Assembly (NCBI RefSeq): GCF_900130015.1
Contig: NZ_FQXS01000001.1
Coordinates: 248,001 to 312,000 of the forward strand
Length of the DNA: 64,000 bases
Source: Desulfofustis glycolicus DSM 9705
Lineage (GTDB): Bacteria > Desulfobacterota > Desulfobulbia > Desulfobulbales > Desulfocapsaceae
Direction of reading: 5' to 3'
Shown here: piece by piece, positions 9,591-18,213 of the stretch
Numbering within the stretch: the stretch's first letter is position 1
Layout of the letters: each line of letters opens with the position of its first letter
Position numbers and translations under genes: made by a program
The notes under the pieces: model-generated
What the model saw: the letters and a program-made list of their open reading frames with translations, nothing else
The model's database searches: none
Told to the model about the DNA's origin: nothing

Positions 9591-10811
9591 ATGCAGGAAA
9601 TCCTAGTCGCGGTGGCCGTTTTTGTGACCATCCAGTTCATCCTGGTCAGCCTGATTGTGCTGGCCAAGAAGTCCCTGCTGCCGGGAGGCGACCTGCACAT
9701 CGTCGTCAACGAGAAAAAAGAGTTGAAAACCAAACCGGGCGGCAAACTGCTCACCGTCCTGGCCGACCAGGGCATTTATCTCTCCTCGGCTTGCGGCGGC
9801 GGTGGCAGCTGCGGGCAATGTCGTTGCATCGTCAAGGAAGGAGGCGGTGCCATCCTGCCCACCGAAGAGTCGGCGATCAGTCGTCGTGAAGCCCGCGAGG
9901 GCTACCGATTGGCCTGCCAGGTCCCGGTCAAACGCGATCTGGAGATCGAGGTGCCACCGGAGATGCTCGAGACGAAGAAATGGCACTGCGTCGTCAAGTC
10001 AAATGAGAATGTGGCCACCTTCATCAAGGAACTGGTGCTCGAACTGCCACCCGACGACCAGGTCGATTTCAAGGCCGGCGGCTTTATCCAGATCGAGATA
10101 CCGCCCCACGAACTCGAATACCAGAGCTTCGACATCGATGAACGCTTTCTTGCCGACTGGCGTAAATTCAAGATGTTCCAATACAAATCACATGTCTACA
10201 TCCCGGTTACCCGTGCCTACTCGATGGCCAACTATCCCGGTGAAAAAGGTATCATCAAGCTCAACGTCCGCATTGCCAGTCCGCCTCCAGGTGAACCCGT
10301 GGCCCCTCCCGGCCAGGCATCATCGTACATTTTCAACCTCAAGCCCGGTGATGAAGTCACCATCTCCGGACCATACGGCGACTTCCTGATCGAAGACGGC
10401 GACGAAGAGATGATCTATATCGGCGGCGGCGCCGGCATGGCCCCGTTGCGCAGCCATATTTTCGAGCTGTTCAAGAAGCGCAAGACCAGCCGGAAGGTCT
10501 CGTTCTGGTATGGCGGCCGTTCAATGAAAGAAGTCTTCTACCAGGAAGAGTTCGAAGAACTGGCCCGTGAACATGAGAATTTCTCGTTTCACCTGGCCCT
10601 GTCACAACCGCAACCGGAAGACAATTGGGAAGGCCATGTCGGTTTTATCCACCTGGTCCTCTATCATAACTACCTCAAGGACCACCCCGCTCCGGAAGAC
10701 GTCCATTATTATATCTGCGGACCACCGATGATGCTCTCTTCGGTCCTGGAAATGCTCGACAACCTCGGTGTCGAGCCGGAAAACATTCACTTCGATGACT
10801 TCGGGGGATAA
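9591..10811 (+). CDS. nqrF: Na+-translocating NADH-quinone reductase subunit F
   Basis: 406-residue NADH-oxidising subunit: membrane anchor (residues 5-25), 2Fe-2S ferredoxin domain with ligands C68, C74, C77 and C109 ([11 protein letters not shown], then LACQ), FAD domain (RAYSMANYP) and NADH domain ([14 protein letters not shown]). Electrons from NADH enter here. The gene follows nqrE after 55 bp, and its stop is 4 bp before the nqrM start. Length is the family norm. Confidence 0.95.
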   Translation: MQEILVAVAVFVTIQFILVSLIVLAKKSLLPGGDLHIVVNEKKELKTKPGGKLLTVLADQGIYLSSACGGGGSCGQCRCIVKEGGGAILPTEESAISRREAREGYRLACQVPVKRDLEIEVPPEMLETKKWHCVVKSNENVATFIKELVLELPPDDQVDFKAGGFIQIEIPPHELEYQSFDIDERFLADWRKFKMFQYKSHVYIPVTRAYSMANYPGEKGIIKLNVRIASPPPGEPVAPPGQASSYIFNLKPGDEVTISGPYGDFLIEDGDEEMIYIGGGAGMAPLRSHIFELFKKRKTSRKVSFWYGGRSMKEVFYQEEFEELAREHENFSFHLALSQPQPEDNWEGHVGFIHLVLYHNYLKDHPAPEDVHYYICGPPMMLSSVLEMLDNLGVEPENIHFDDFGG

Positions 10812-10815
10812 GACC

Positions 10816-11010
10816 ATGACCCTGTTTTTTACCACCCTGCTGCTGACGATACCGCTGCTGGTCGGTGCGGCATTGCTGATCAATTTCTGCCGGCGCCGGG
10901 TCGGCCGGACCCGGCATGGCCTGACCGGTATGTGCCACCAGAGCGGTGGCCAGATGTGCGGCAGCTGCTCGACCGCACTGCAATCCCGGATCGATCGTCA
11001 GAAAACCTGA
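10816..11010 (+). CDS. nqrM: Na+-NQR maturation protein NqrM-like
   Basis: 64 residues: one N-terminal transmembrane helix (LFFTTLLLTIPLLVGAALLI), then a short Cys motif, GMCHQSGGQMCGSCS. NqrM (DUF539) has a membrane helix and conserved cysteines and is needed to assemble the NqrD/E Fe-S centre. The call rests on that layout and on position, directly after nqrF. I picked the ATG at 10816, preceded by GGGGGAT, over an upstream in-frame ATG inside nqrF. Confidence 0.8.
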   Translation: MTLFFTTLLLTIPLLVGAALLINFCRRRVGRTRHGLTGMCHQSGGQMCGSCSTALQSRIDRQKT

Positions 11011-11372
11011 CTGTGTCGAGGCACGAACAGAGAACGAGCCCCGCTTGCGGATTTAGCAATAAACCGCTGCACATTTTCTCTTTTCCGGAGATTATTTTGA
11101 AATATTTGACATAATCGTCAGACAGAGGTAGACAAAATTGTCGGTTGCCAACGGACGAAAGTGGCCGGCAAGAAGACCCTTGATGCTACCGGTGGCAGCA
11201 GGCCTGTCGTGAAAATCGCGAAATCAAACTCAGTGTGAATAGGCATCGAGGAATATCACCTACGACCAGGTCGCCCAGGCCTTTGGCTTGGCTTCGTGCG
11301 ATATCGACACGCTGCTCAGCTGACCCCGATGTCCACCTCGCTACTTCCTGCCTGGAACGCGGAGCGGCTGTA
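11011..11372. other. Intergenic region with decayed coding-like fragments and an inverted repeat
   Basis: 362 bp between nqrM and a convergent Fe-S protein gene. No intact gene. On the plus strand two short pieces look protein-like in different frames: WQQACRENREIKLSVN (about 11190-11240) and ITYDQVAQAFGLASCDIDTL ending at a TGA at 11321-11323. They may be relics of a frameshifted gene, but GC-rich spacer can mimic this. A perfect 10-bp inverted repeat (ACGCGGAGCG / CGCTCCGCGT, 11357-11387) spans the stop codon of the convergent gene; it lacks a T tract. Confidence 0.35.
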
Positions 11373-12650
11373 TCAGTCGCTCCGCGTGACGGCACCCGCC
11401 AGTCGCTGTTTCACCAGTTTCGCCAGATGAACAACCGGCACGTCGCTGCCGGCCGCCGCCATCGCAGTCTTTAATTGCATCAGGCACCCCGAGCAGGTGG
11501 TGGTGATTACGTCCGGCTGAAGAGCCAGGATCTTGCCACCCAGATCATCCCGAATCGCGGCCGAAAGCTCCGGCGCTCCGAGGTGAAAGAGTCCGCCCTG
11601 ACCACAGCATTGTGGCCCGTCGGGTAATTCCAGAAGTTCGACTCCGGGCAGGCTGCGCAGAATTGATCGTGGCTCACCGGTAATCCCTGCCCCGTGCCGC
11701 AGATGACAGGGATCATGATAAAAGACGCGTAGATTGGTCGCCTCACCGGAGCCGGCAACGGGCCTGCGGGTCAGCAGATCATCAACAAAACGACTGATCT
11801 CGACAACCCGTTCGCTGATCGTTTCGGCCCGCTGCCGCCACTCATCATCGTTGGCAAAAAGGTGGCGGTAGGAGGCCAAGTGAGCGTAGCAGGAGCCGCA
11901 GGAGACGAGGATCGGACCACCGGTCTGCTCCAGGGCACCAATATTCTTACGGGCCGCCCGGCGCGCTTCATCCGCTTTGCCGGCAGCCTGCATGGCCAGT
12001 CCGCAACAGCCCTGACCACCAGGTATACGGAGTCGATAACCGAATCCGGCCAGCACACTCTCGATCTCGGTCACAATTTCCGGATAGAGAAAGCGGGCGG
12101 CACAACCGGGGAAATAAGCAAGCTCCGTCAAGTCGCCCGCCTGTGGCGACGCGACTTCCGACGCGGCATGATCACCGGCCAGTCCAGAAGCCTCGTTAAA
12201 CAGCGCCAACCGCAGACGCAGGCCGCTGTCAGCCGGTAGCCGGCGGCCAAGCAACTCGGCGGCCGGCCGGCCGAGCAGACGCGCCGCACCAAGCAAAACG
12301 GGATGGCCGAGCACTTTTCTGGCCAAAAATTTCTGGTAGCCATGCTCGCCGTACAGAGCTGAAAAGGTGCTTCGGGCGGCGGCCACCTCCTCGGGGATAT
12401 CGAGTTTCCGTGGACAGACCGTTGAACAGGCGCCGCACAACAGACATTTACTGTAGATATCCTCAAAGACGGGACTCGGTTGCCGGTCGGCAAACACTTC
12501 GGCCAGATGTTGCTTGCCGCGCGCACTGTAGATTTCGTTGCCGCTCGCCCGGTAAACCGGACAGACGGCGGTACAGGCCCCGCACTTGGCACATTTGTTT
12601 TCCTTGAACGGCGGCGGGCCGCCGCCATCGCTGTCACTCATAGCACTCAC
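11373..12650 (-). CDS. (Fe-S)-binding protein with two CCG domains (GlcF/LutA-like)
   Basis: 425 residues. Two 4Fe-4S motifs near the N-terminus (CAKCGACTAVCPVYR and CLLCGACSTVCPRK) are followed by two cysteine-rich CCG domains (PGCAARFLYPE, GGQGCCGLAMQ, SCGSCYAH; then YHDPCHLRHG, PQCCGQGG and TTCSGCLMQL). This is the layout of GlcF, the iron-sulfur subunit of glycolate oxidase, and related 2-hydroxyacid oxidases. No FAD-linked GlcD partner is nearby, so the substrate is unknown. The GTG at 12650 abuts the prfB stop; an ATG at 12641 is the alternative start. Likely co-transcribed with prfB. Confidence 0.82.
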   Translation of the reverse strand: MSAMSDSDGGGPPPFKENKCAKCGACTAVCPVYRASGNEIYSARGKQHLAEVFADRQPSPVFEDIYSKCLLCGACSTVCPRKLDIPEEVAAARSTFSALYGEHGYQKFLARKVLGHPVLLGAARLLGRPAAELLGRRLPADSGLRLRLALFNEASGLAGDHAASEVASPQAGDLTELAYFPGCAARFLYPEIVTEIESVLAGFGYRLRIPGGQGCCGLAMQAAGKADEARRAARKNIGALEQTGGPILVSCGSCYAHLASYRHLFANDDEWRQRAETISERVVEISRFVDDLLTRRPVAGSGEATNLRVFYHDPCHLRHGAGITGEPRSILRSLPGVELLELPDGPQCCGQGGLFHLGAPELSAAIRDDLGGKILALQPDVITTTCSGCLMQLKTAMAAAGSDVPVVHLAKLVKQRLAGAVTRSD

Positions 12651-13761
12651 TTACTTGGCCCAGAGCAGATAGGCCTTGATAAACGAATCGAGACGACCGT
12701 CGAGTACCGCGTCAACATTGCCCATCTCATGGTCGGTGCGGTGATCCTTGATCAAGCGATACGGCTGCAGGACATAGGAACGAATCTGGCTGCCCCAGGC
12801 AATTTCCTTCTTTTCGCCATGCAGGCTCTGCTGCTCCTCGGCCTGCTTTTCCCGCTCCCGCTCGTAGAGGTGGGCGGTCAGCATCTTCATGGCCATATCC
12901 TTGTTGCGATGCTGAGAACGTTCGTTCTGACATTGCACGACGATGCCGGTGGGCAGATGGGTGATGCGGATCGCCGAATCGGTCTTGTTGACATGCTGTC
13001 CGCCCGATCCGCTGGAACGATAGGTGTCGATCCGCAGCTCTTTTTCGTCGATATCGACGTGCACCGTGTCGTCAAGCTCCGGCATGACCATGACCGAAGC
13101 GAAGGACGTGTGCCGTCTGCCACTCGCATCAAAAGGTGAGATGCGTACCAAACGGTGGATGCCCAGCTCGGAACGCAGATAACCATAGGCGTACTTGCCG
13201 TTGAAAAAAATCGACACGCTCTTGACCCCTGCCTCGTCGCCGGCCAGGTAATCGAGAATCGTTGTCTTGAAGCCCTTGTCTTCAGCCCAGCGCAGGTACA
13301 TGCGCATCAGCATGTCGACCCAGTCCTGGGCCTCGGTGCCGCCGGCGCCGGCATGGATGGAAACGATCGCATTATTGGCGTCATGCTCGCCGCTGAACAT
13401 GCACTCCAGCTCTGTAGTGTCGATGTCCTTTTCAATCGCGGCAAGACTCCGGGCAACATCTTGTTCGGCTTCCTCGTCGCGCTCCTCCACCGCCATCTCA
13501 AGCAGCAGTTCGGCCTCCTCGATCTCCTGCCAGGATCCCTCCCAACTCTTGATGATGTCCTGCATCTGACCGAGCTGTTTCTGGATCCGCTGGGCCCGAT
13601 CCTTGTCCGACCAGAAACCGGGCGCCAGCGTCTGCCGCTCGAGTTGTTCGACTTCCTCTTTCTTCGCAGCTAAGTCAAAGATGCTCCTTCAGGGCAAGCA
13701 TTCTCTCTTTCATGTCATTGAGCCGCTGATACGATACTGCCGATCCTGTTTCTTGTGCCAT
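12651..13761 (-). CDS. prfB: Peptide chain release factor 2, expressed by programmed +1 frameshift
   Basis: RF2 terminates translation at UGA and UAA. The zero frame begins at ATG 13761 (MAQETGSAVSYQRLND...) and encodes 28 residues up to an in-frame TGA at 13675-13677. A +1 shift at CTT-TGA-C lets translation continue as LDLAAKKEEVEQ for a further 341 residues, giving about 369 in total, the RF2 norm. The SPF tripeptide that reads the stop codon (VRISPFDASG) and the catalytic GGQ (GSGGQHVNK) are present. A plain ORF call starting at 13565 would miss the N-terminal domain. The gene is transcribed leftward; a palindromic repeat lies 20 bp upstream of its start. Confidence 0.95.
13675..13689 (-). 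promoter_or_regulatory. prfB: prfB programmed +1 frameshift site
   Basis: On the minus strand the order is AAGGAG (13684-13689), CAT, CTT (13678-13680), TGA (13675-13677), C. The internal Shine-Dalgarno-like AAGGAG sits three bases before the CTT shift codon, the same spacing as in the well-studied E. coli element. Low RF2 slows termination at the TGA and favours slippage, giving autoregulation. Confidence 0.93.
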
Positions 13762-13780
13762 ACGTTTACTCACGTCTTCA

Positions 13781-13921
13781 GGGAACCTTGAAAAATTGTC
13801 ATTTCGTCCCATCTCATCGTTGCGCAATCAAATTTTATCATCGGAATATCATCTATGCCTGCGGTAAAATTTTCTTGCGCGCCTCGATCTTGGACGAAAT
13901 TCCGATTTTTTCAAGTTCCCC
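13781..13921. repeat. Dispersed imperfect palindrome, copy 1
   Basis: 141-bp element whose two ends are inverted copies (GGGAACCTTGAAAAATTG at the left; the reverse complement of the right end starts GGGGAACTTGAAAAA). Further paired blocks inside are TTTCGTCC, ATCG..GCGCAA and AAATTTTA, so the whole unit can fold into one long interrupted hairpin. A second copy at 21318-21460 is about 90% identical. It lies 20 bp upstream of the prfB start. No ORF inside is convincing. Confidence 0.85.
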
Positions 13922-14008
13922 TTCAATTATGGTTGGTACCGCTCCGCCGCGAACGGGCGAAGCACAAATCATCACGACCGCTGCCGTTCTCTCCCACTAT
14001 ACAACCAA

Positions 14009-15568
14009 TCAATCGCTTCGTTGAGTCCTTTTCACACCAGGCAGGAGAATCAACACTGCCGCCAGCGCACAAAGCGGTGCAAAAAGATAGCCGCCACGAA
14101 CGAACGGACTGCGCTCCTCGAGCAATGCTACCGGTACGGCGACGGACCAGGGGACAAACAGATCGGATTGGCGCACGACCCGCCCGAGCGGATCGACGAT
14201 ACCGGAAATTCCGGTGTTCGCGGATCGAACCAGGCTGCGCCTGGTCTCGACCGAACGGAAAACCGTCATCGCCCAACTCTGATACGGCGCGCTCGATCGG
14301 CCGTACCAGGCGTCATTGGTGACGTTGACCAACACATTGGCACCCGACTCCACCCAGCGCCGACCGAGGTCGCCAAAAATCGATTCGAAGCAGATCAACA
14401 CCCCGGCCCGGATCGACCCGGTTACCAGCGGCTCCTCGATCCGTCCCGGCGTGAAATGACCGGCCGCCTCGACCAGTGGCTGGATAAACGGCAGGTAACG
14501 CCGCAGCGGCACATATTCACCGAACGGTACCAGATGTGATTTAAAATACTTCGCCTCGGCGCGTTCTCCCGGCTGCAGTAGCAACGCGCTATTATAATAG
14601 TAAATCAGCCGGCTGCCACGTTCCTCGAAAACCTCGTACCAGGGCGCCCCGGTCAACAACGGCTGCCGGCCCCAGCTGACAAAATCGGTAACAGGCAGCA
14701 GCAACTCGCTGTTCCGCGGATAGAAGGGCAGTGCCGTTTCCGGCCAGACGATCAGGTCTGGAGCAGCAGCGGTGCGCAGTGCCTCGCTGAGGTCGAGGTA
14801 ATTTCGCACGGTCCGCTGGCGTTCGGCCGGCGACCATTTCCGATCCTGTTCAACGTTGCCCTGTACAATGCCGATTACCGGTGTCTCCGCCTGGACCAGC
14901 CGTCCCTCGATCCGCTGCCAGCGGATTTGCGCGTAGCCATAGAGCAGCAGACAGACCGCAGCTACGGCAGTCAGTCCGACAGCATTCCGGCGAAGTGAGA
15001 AGCGGGTAACAAGCACCTGGTAGAGCGCAATGTTGATAACCACCACGCTAAAGGTATAGCCATAATGCCCGAACAGATCGGCGGCCTGGATGAGGCGAGG
15101 AGACGCCCAGAATCCGTAGCCCAGATCCATCCAGGGAAAACCGGAAAACAACCAGGAACGCAGCCAGTCCAAACCGACCCAAAGGGCGGCCGCTCCGAAA
15201 AGACAGGACAGGGCACCTCTGCCCTGCGCCAACCGCCGGAAGCCGACACAAAAAACGCCGAGATAGAGCCCCATATAGCCGGCCAGCAACAGCAGCGCCG
15301 GCACCGCCAGGTACCAGGGCAGATGACCATAGTCCATCAGGACCGGGACAATCCAATAGATCTGCAGCAGATAAAACAGAATCCCGGCAGCGAGACCGCG
15401 CCCAAAGGCCTGCCGGGCGGTTTGGGCCGCACCGACTGAAAGCAGCAGCGGAACCAGACAGATCAACAGCAGCGGCCACCAGGAGAAACGCCCGGGCAGG
15501 GCCAGCCAGGTCAGCAGCGGCATCGCCAGGAAACCGGCAACTTGTAGCGACAGCCGGCGCCGATCCAT
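14009..15568 (-). CDS. lnt: Apolipoprotein N-acyltransferase
   Basis: 519-residue inner-membrane enzyme that adds the third acyl chain to lipoproteins. The first ~220 residues hold several membrane helices; the C-terminal nitrilase domain shows the catalytic triad: Glu near 276 (VWPETALPFY), Lys near 343 (KYFKSHLVPFGEYVP) and Cys near 393 (VLICFESIFGD), followed by VNVTNDAWYG. Its ATG at 15568 overlaps the corC stop by one base, so the two are coupled, a common pairing in proteobacteria. Confidence 0.95.
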   Translation of the reverse strand: MDRRRLSLQVAGFLAMPLLTWLALPGRFSWWPLLLICLVPLLLSVGAAQTARQAFGRGLAAGILFYLLQIYWIVPVLMDYGHLPWYLAVPALLLLAGYMGLYLGVFCVGFRRLAQGRGALSCLFGAAALWVGLDWLRSWLFSGFPWMDLGYGFWASPRLIQAADLFGHYGYTFSVVVINIALYQVLVTRFSLRRNAVGLTAVAAVCLLLYGYAQIRWQRIEGRLVQAETPVIGIVQGNVEQDRKWSPAERQRTVRNYLDLSEALRTAAAPDLIVWPETALPFYPRNSELLLPVTDFVSWGRQPLLTGAPWYEVFEERGSRLIYYYNSALLLQPGERAEAKYFKSHLVPFGEYVPLRRYLPFIQPLVEAAGHFTPGRIEEPLVTGSIRAGVLICFESIFGDLGRRWVESGANVLVNVTNDAWYGRSSAPYQSWAMTVFRSVETRRSLVRSANTGISGIVDPLGRVVRQSDLFVPWSVAVPVALLEERSPFVRGGYLFAPLCALAAVLILLPGVKRTQRSD

Positions 15569-16452
15569 CAGGCGGTGTCCGGTTGACCGGGCAGAACGAT
15601 CTTGACCTTCTTGATTCGGCGCCGGCCGGCCGACTGAACGATGAGCCGCACTTCGCCGACCGTTACCAGATCGCCTTCGGTGCCGATCCTGCCGAGCAGA
15701 TGAATGATCAGGCCACCGATCGATTCATAGGGCCCTTCCGGCAGTTTGATCTGCAGTCGTTCCTCGACGTCTTCGATATCGACCCGGGCCCGAACCAGAT
15801 AGGTATAGTCGTCGATGGTCTCGAAATCGTCATTGTCAACATCGTATTCGTCATCGATTTCCCCGACGATTTCCTCAAGGATATCCTCCAGCGTGACAAG
15901 GCCGCGCACCGCGCCGAACTCGTCCATGACGATGGCCATGTGGTTCTTCTTCTTCTGGAATTCCTTGAGCAGATCGACAATCGGCTTACTTTCCGGCACG
16001 AAATAAGGCTCGTTGAGAAACGCCTGCAGACCGGCCGGTTGCTGCACTGTTCCGGTACAGAGTTGCAACAGGTCCTTGACATGCAGGATGCCGATAATCT
16101 GATCCCCGTTGTCACGATAGATAGGAATCCTCGTGTACCCTTCTTCGATGACCCGCTTGATGATCTCCGACAGCGGGGTCGACGCTTCGAGGCTGAAAAT
16201 TTCCGCCGCCGGGGTCATCACCTCGGAGGCGCTGGTCTCTCTGAATTCGAAGATCGAGGAAATCATTCGCTCTTCAAGACTGGAAATCAAGCCTTGCTCC
16301 TCGCCTTCCTCGAGCAGTTCCTGAATTTCGTGTTCGAGCGCCTCGGTGGTGTCCGGCGATCGGCCAAAGGGAATGAGTTCGCGCAGCCTTCTGATAAGGG
16401 AATAAGGCTCCGCCTCCTCCGCAGGGGGGTCAGCGTCTTTGCTCTTGTCCAT
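15568..16452 (-). CDS. corC: CorC/HlyC-type CBS-domain protein
   Basis: 294 residues without membrane segments: an acidic N-terminus, two CBS domains (about 70-200; motifs TPAAEIFSLEA, YTRIPIYRDNGDQIIGILHVKDLL and KKKNHMAIVMDEFGAVRGLVTLEDILEEIVGEI), then a transporter-associated C-terminal domain (YLVRARVDIEDVEERL). The family is linked to magnesium/cobalt efflux and to CorC-YbeX function near ribosome maturation. First gene of corC-lnt on the minus strand, with a 330-bp divergent promoter region upstream. Confidence 0.88.
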   Translation of the reverse strand: MDKSKDADPPAEEAEPYSLIRRLRELIPFGRSPDTTEALEHEIQELLEEGEEQGLISSLEERMISSIFEFRETSASEVMTPAAEIFSLEASTPLSEIIKRVIEEGYTRIPIYRDNGDQIIGILHVKDLLQLCTGTVQQPAGLQAFLNEPYFVPESKPIVDLLKEFQKKKNHMAIVMDEFGAVRGLVTLEDILEEIVGEIDDEYDVDNDDFETIDDYTYLVRARVDIEDVEERLQIKLPEGPYESIGGLIIHLLGRIGTEGDLVTVGEVRLIVQSAGRRRIKKVKIVLPGQPDTA

Positions 16453-16782
16453 AGTCCTGGTTTTCTCTGATAGAAATCAGGCGGGCCTCGTCTAAAGACG
16501 GGCTTGTCAAAAGGCCTGAAAGTGAGACAATCAGGCTAATCTCTAGGAATTTTTCGGCCAAAAGTCAAGGCGCTCGGCTAAAATTGCCCCGTTGGTCCGC
16601 AGCCGCACCTGCCAATCGGCGAACCGCGTTGGCATTTTTGCTTTCAATAATTTCTGATGCAGACTATATTGTATGGTTTATCACTAACGATTCTGCCGCT
16701 CCCAGGAGCATAGCCATCACCGCCTCATCGGCTCCTGCACGTATCAAACAGCCAATATTCATCAGCATAAACGAGGATCTGC
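16453..16782. other. Divergent intergenic region between corC and the biotin carboxylase gene
   Basis: 330 bp holding the promoters of the two divergent genes. A short plus-strand ORF at 16584-16817 has no recognisable features and overlaps the biotin carboxylase start in another frame. I see no clear RNA gene, terminator or consensus promoter. Confidence 0.4.
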
Positions 16783-18186
16783 GTGGAAGGAAAGGTGCTC
16801 ATCGCCAACCGGGGTGAAATAGCCATCCGCATCATGACGGCCTGTCAGGATCTGGGTCTCGACTATGTCGTGGTTTATACCGATGCCGACAAAGACTCCG
16901 AGCATGTCAGGCGCAACCGGACCAACGGACAGGACCAGAACGCCTGGCGTATTACCAGCTATACCGAGCCCAACGACATCCTGGCCGTCGCCGATCATGC
17001 CGGCTGTACGGCGATCCATCCCGGCTACGGTTTCTTTTCCGAAGATTTCCGTTTTGCCCGCCGAACGGCAACGCGAAATCGGGCCATCACCTTCATCGGC
17101 CCGGACTGGAAAGTCATCAAGCATCTCGGCGACAAGATCAATACCAAACGAGTTGCCAACCAGCTCGGCATCCCGACCATTCCGGGAACCGACGCCCCGA
17201 TCTACAACGAGATGGAAGCCGAGGAGATCGCCCTCGACCTGTTGGCCGATCAGCGCGATCAGGGAATCGATGACCCGTCCATCCTGGTCAAGGCGGCGGC
17301 CGGCGGTGGCGGTATGGGAATCGAGGAGGTCAAAGAGATCGAGCAGTTCCGGCGAATTTATCGACAGCTGCAAAACTATGCCAAGCGCCAGTTCGGCGAC
17401 GGCGGCGTGCTCATCGAGCAATGTCTGCGCGACTACAATCACCTGGAAGTACAGCTTGTCTGTTCACGTTACAACGAGCGGGTCCATTTCAGCTCACGGA
17501 ATTGCACCATCCAGTCGACCGGCCGCCAGAAGCGGGTCGAGGCCGCCCCGGGTTTCCATAGCTCCTGCTTCGCCTACGACTTTGACGAGCAGAACGTGCT
17601 CGATCAGATCGTTGCCTATTCGCTGAAACTTGCCGATCACGTTAACTATGACAATGTAGGCACCTGGGAGTGGATCGTCTCCAGGAGCGGCCAGCCGTAT
17701 CTGCTTGAAGTGAACACCAGAATTCAGGTGGAAAATGATGTCTCGGCCCGAATCAGCTATCTCAACGACCGACAACCCAGCCTCATTCGCGAACAGATCC
17801 GCCTGGCCCTTGGCGAGCGGATCGGCTTTACGCAAAAAGACATCACGTTTCGGGGCGCGGCTATCGAGCTACGCATCGTCGCCGAGGATACCCGGCGCGG
17901 TTTCACGCCCTGGATCGGTACCATCACCGACCTGAGGTTCCCGACCCATGACTGGTCGGCGGTCTATACTCATGTGCCGACGGATCGCCCCTACACCATA
18001 CCCAGCGACTTCGATCCCAACCTTGCCCTGGCCCTGGTCTGGGGAAATTCCATGGACGAGACCAAACAACGGGCCGCACGCTTTCTCGACGAAACGGTTA
18101 TCAGGGGCAAAGACTCGGCCGGCAAACCGATCATAACCAATCTCAACTATCTGAAAGACAACCTGGCTCGTCTGTTGACATTCTAG
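16783..18186 (+). CDS. accC: Biotin carboxylase (acetyl-/acyl-CoA carboxylase subunit)
   Basis: 467 residues of the ATP-grasp biotin carboxylase family, which carboxylates the biotin on the carrier protein using bicarbonate and ATP. Visible motifs are VLIANRGEIAIRI at the N-terminus, AIHPGYGFFSE, the glycine-rich ATP lid VKAAAGGGGMGIE, HLEVQ and the substrate segment YLLEVNTRIQVE. The usual EEAPSP motif is EAAPGFHSS here, so it is a diverged member. The GTG start at 16783 follows GAGG by 7 nt. The fused carboxyltransferase starts 27 bp downstream; no biotin carrier gene lies in the window. Confidence 0.85.
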   Translation: MEGKVLIANRGEIAIRIMTACQDLGLDYVVVYTDADKDSEHVRRNRTNGQDQNAWRITSYTEPNDILAVADHAGCTAIHPGYGFFSEDFRFARRTATRNRAITFIGPDWKVIKHLGDKINTKRVANQLGIPTIPGTDAPIYNEMEAEEIALDLLADQRDQGIDDPSILVKAAAGGGGMGIEEVKEIEQFRRIYRQLQNYAKRQFGDGGVLIEQCLRDYNHLEVQLVCSRYNERVHFSSRNCTIQSTGRQKRVEAAPGFHSSCFAYDFDEQNVLDQIVAYSLKLADHVNYDNVGTWEWIVSRSGQPYLLEVNTRIQVENDVSARISYLNDRQPSLIREQIRLALGERIGFTQKDITFRGAAIELRIVAEDTRRGFTPWIGTITDLRFPTHDWSAVYTHVPTDRPYTIPSDFDPNLALALVWGNSMDETKQRAARFLDETVIRGKDSAGKPIITNLNYLKDNLARLLTF

Positions 18187-18213
18187 CCAGGTCGTCCGGA
18201 CCAGTACTCATAT

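Noticed and set aside
12651-13565. prfB as a 304-residue protein starting at 13565
   Set aside because: This leaves out the N-terminal domain; the upstream 28-codon frame and the CTT-TGA-C slip site explain the missing part.
13755-14024. Small ORF containing [14 protein letters not shown], and its twin at 21255-21581
   Set aside because: The shared peptide comes from the two copies of the palindromic repeat. Nucleotide identity explains it; the flanking parts of the ORFs are unrelated.
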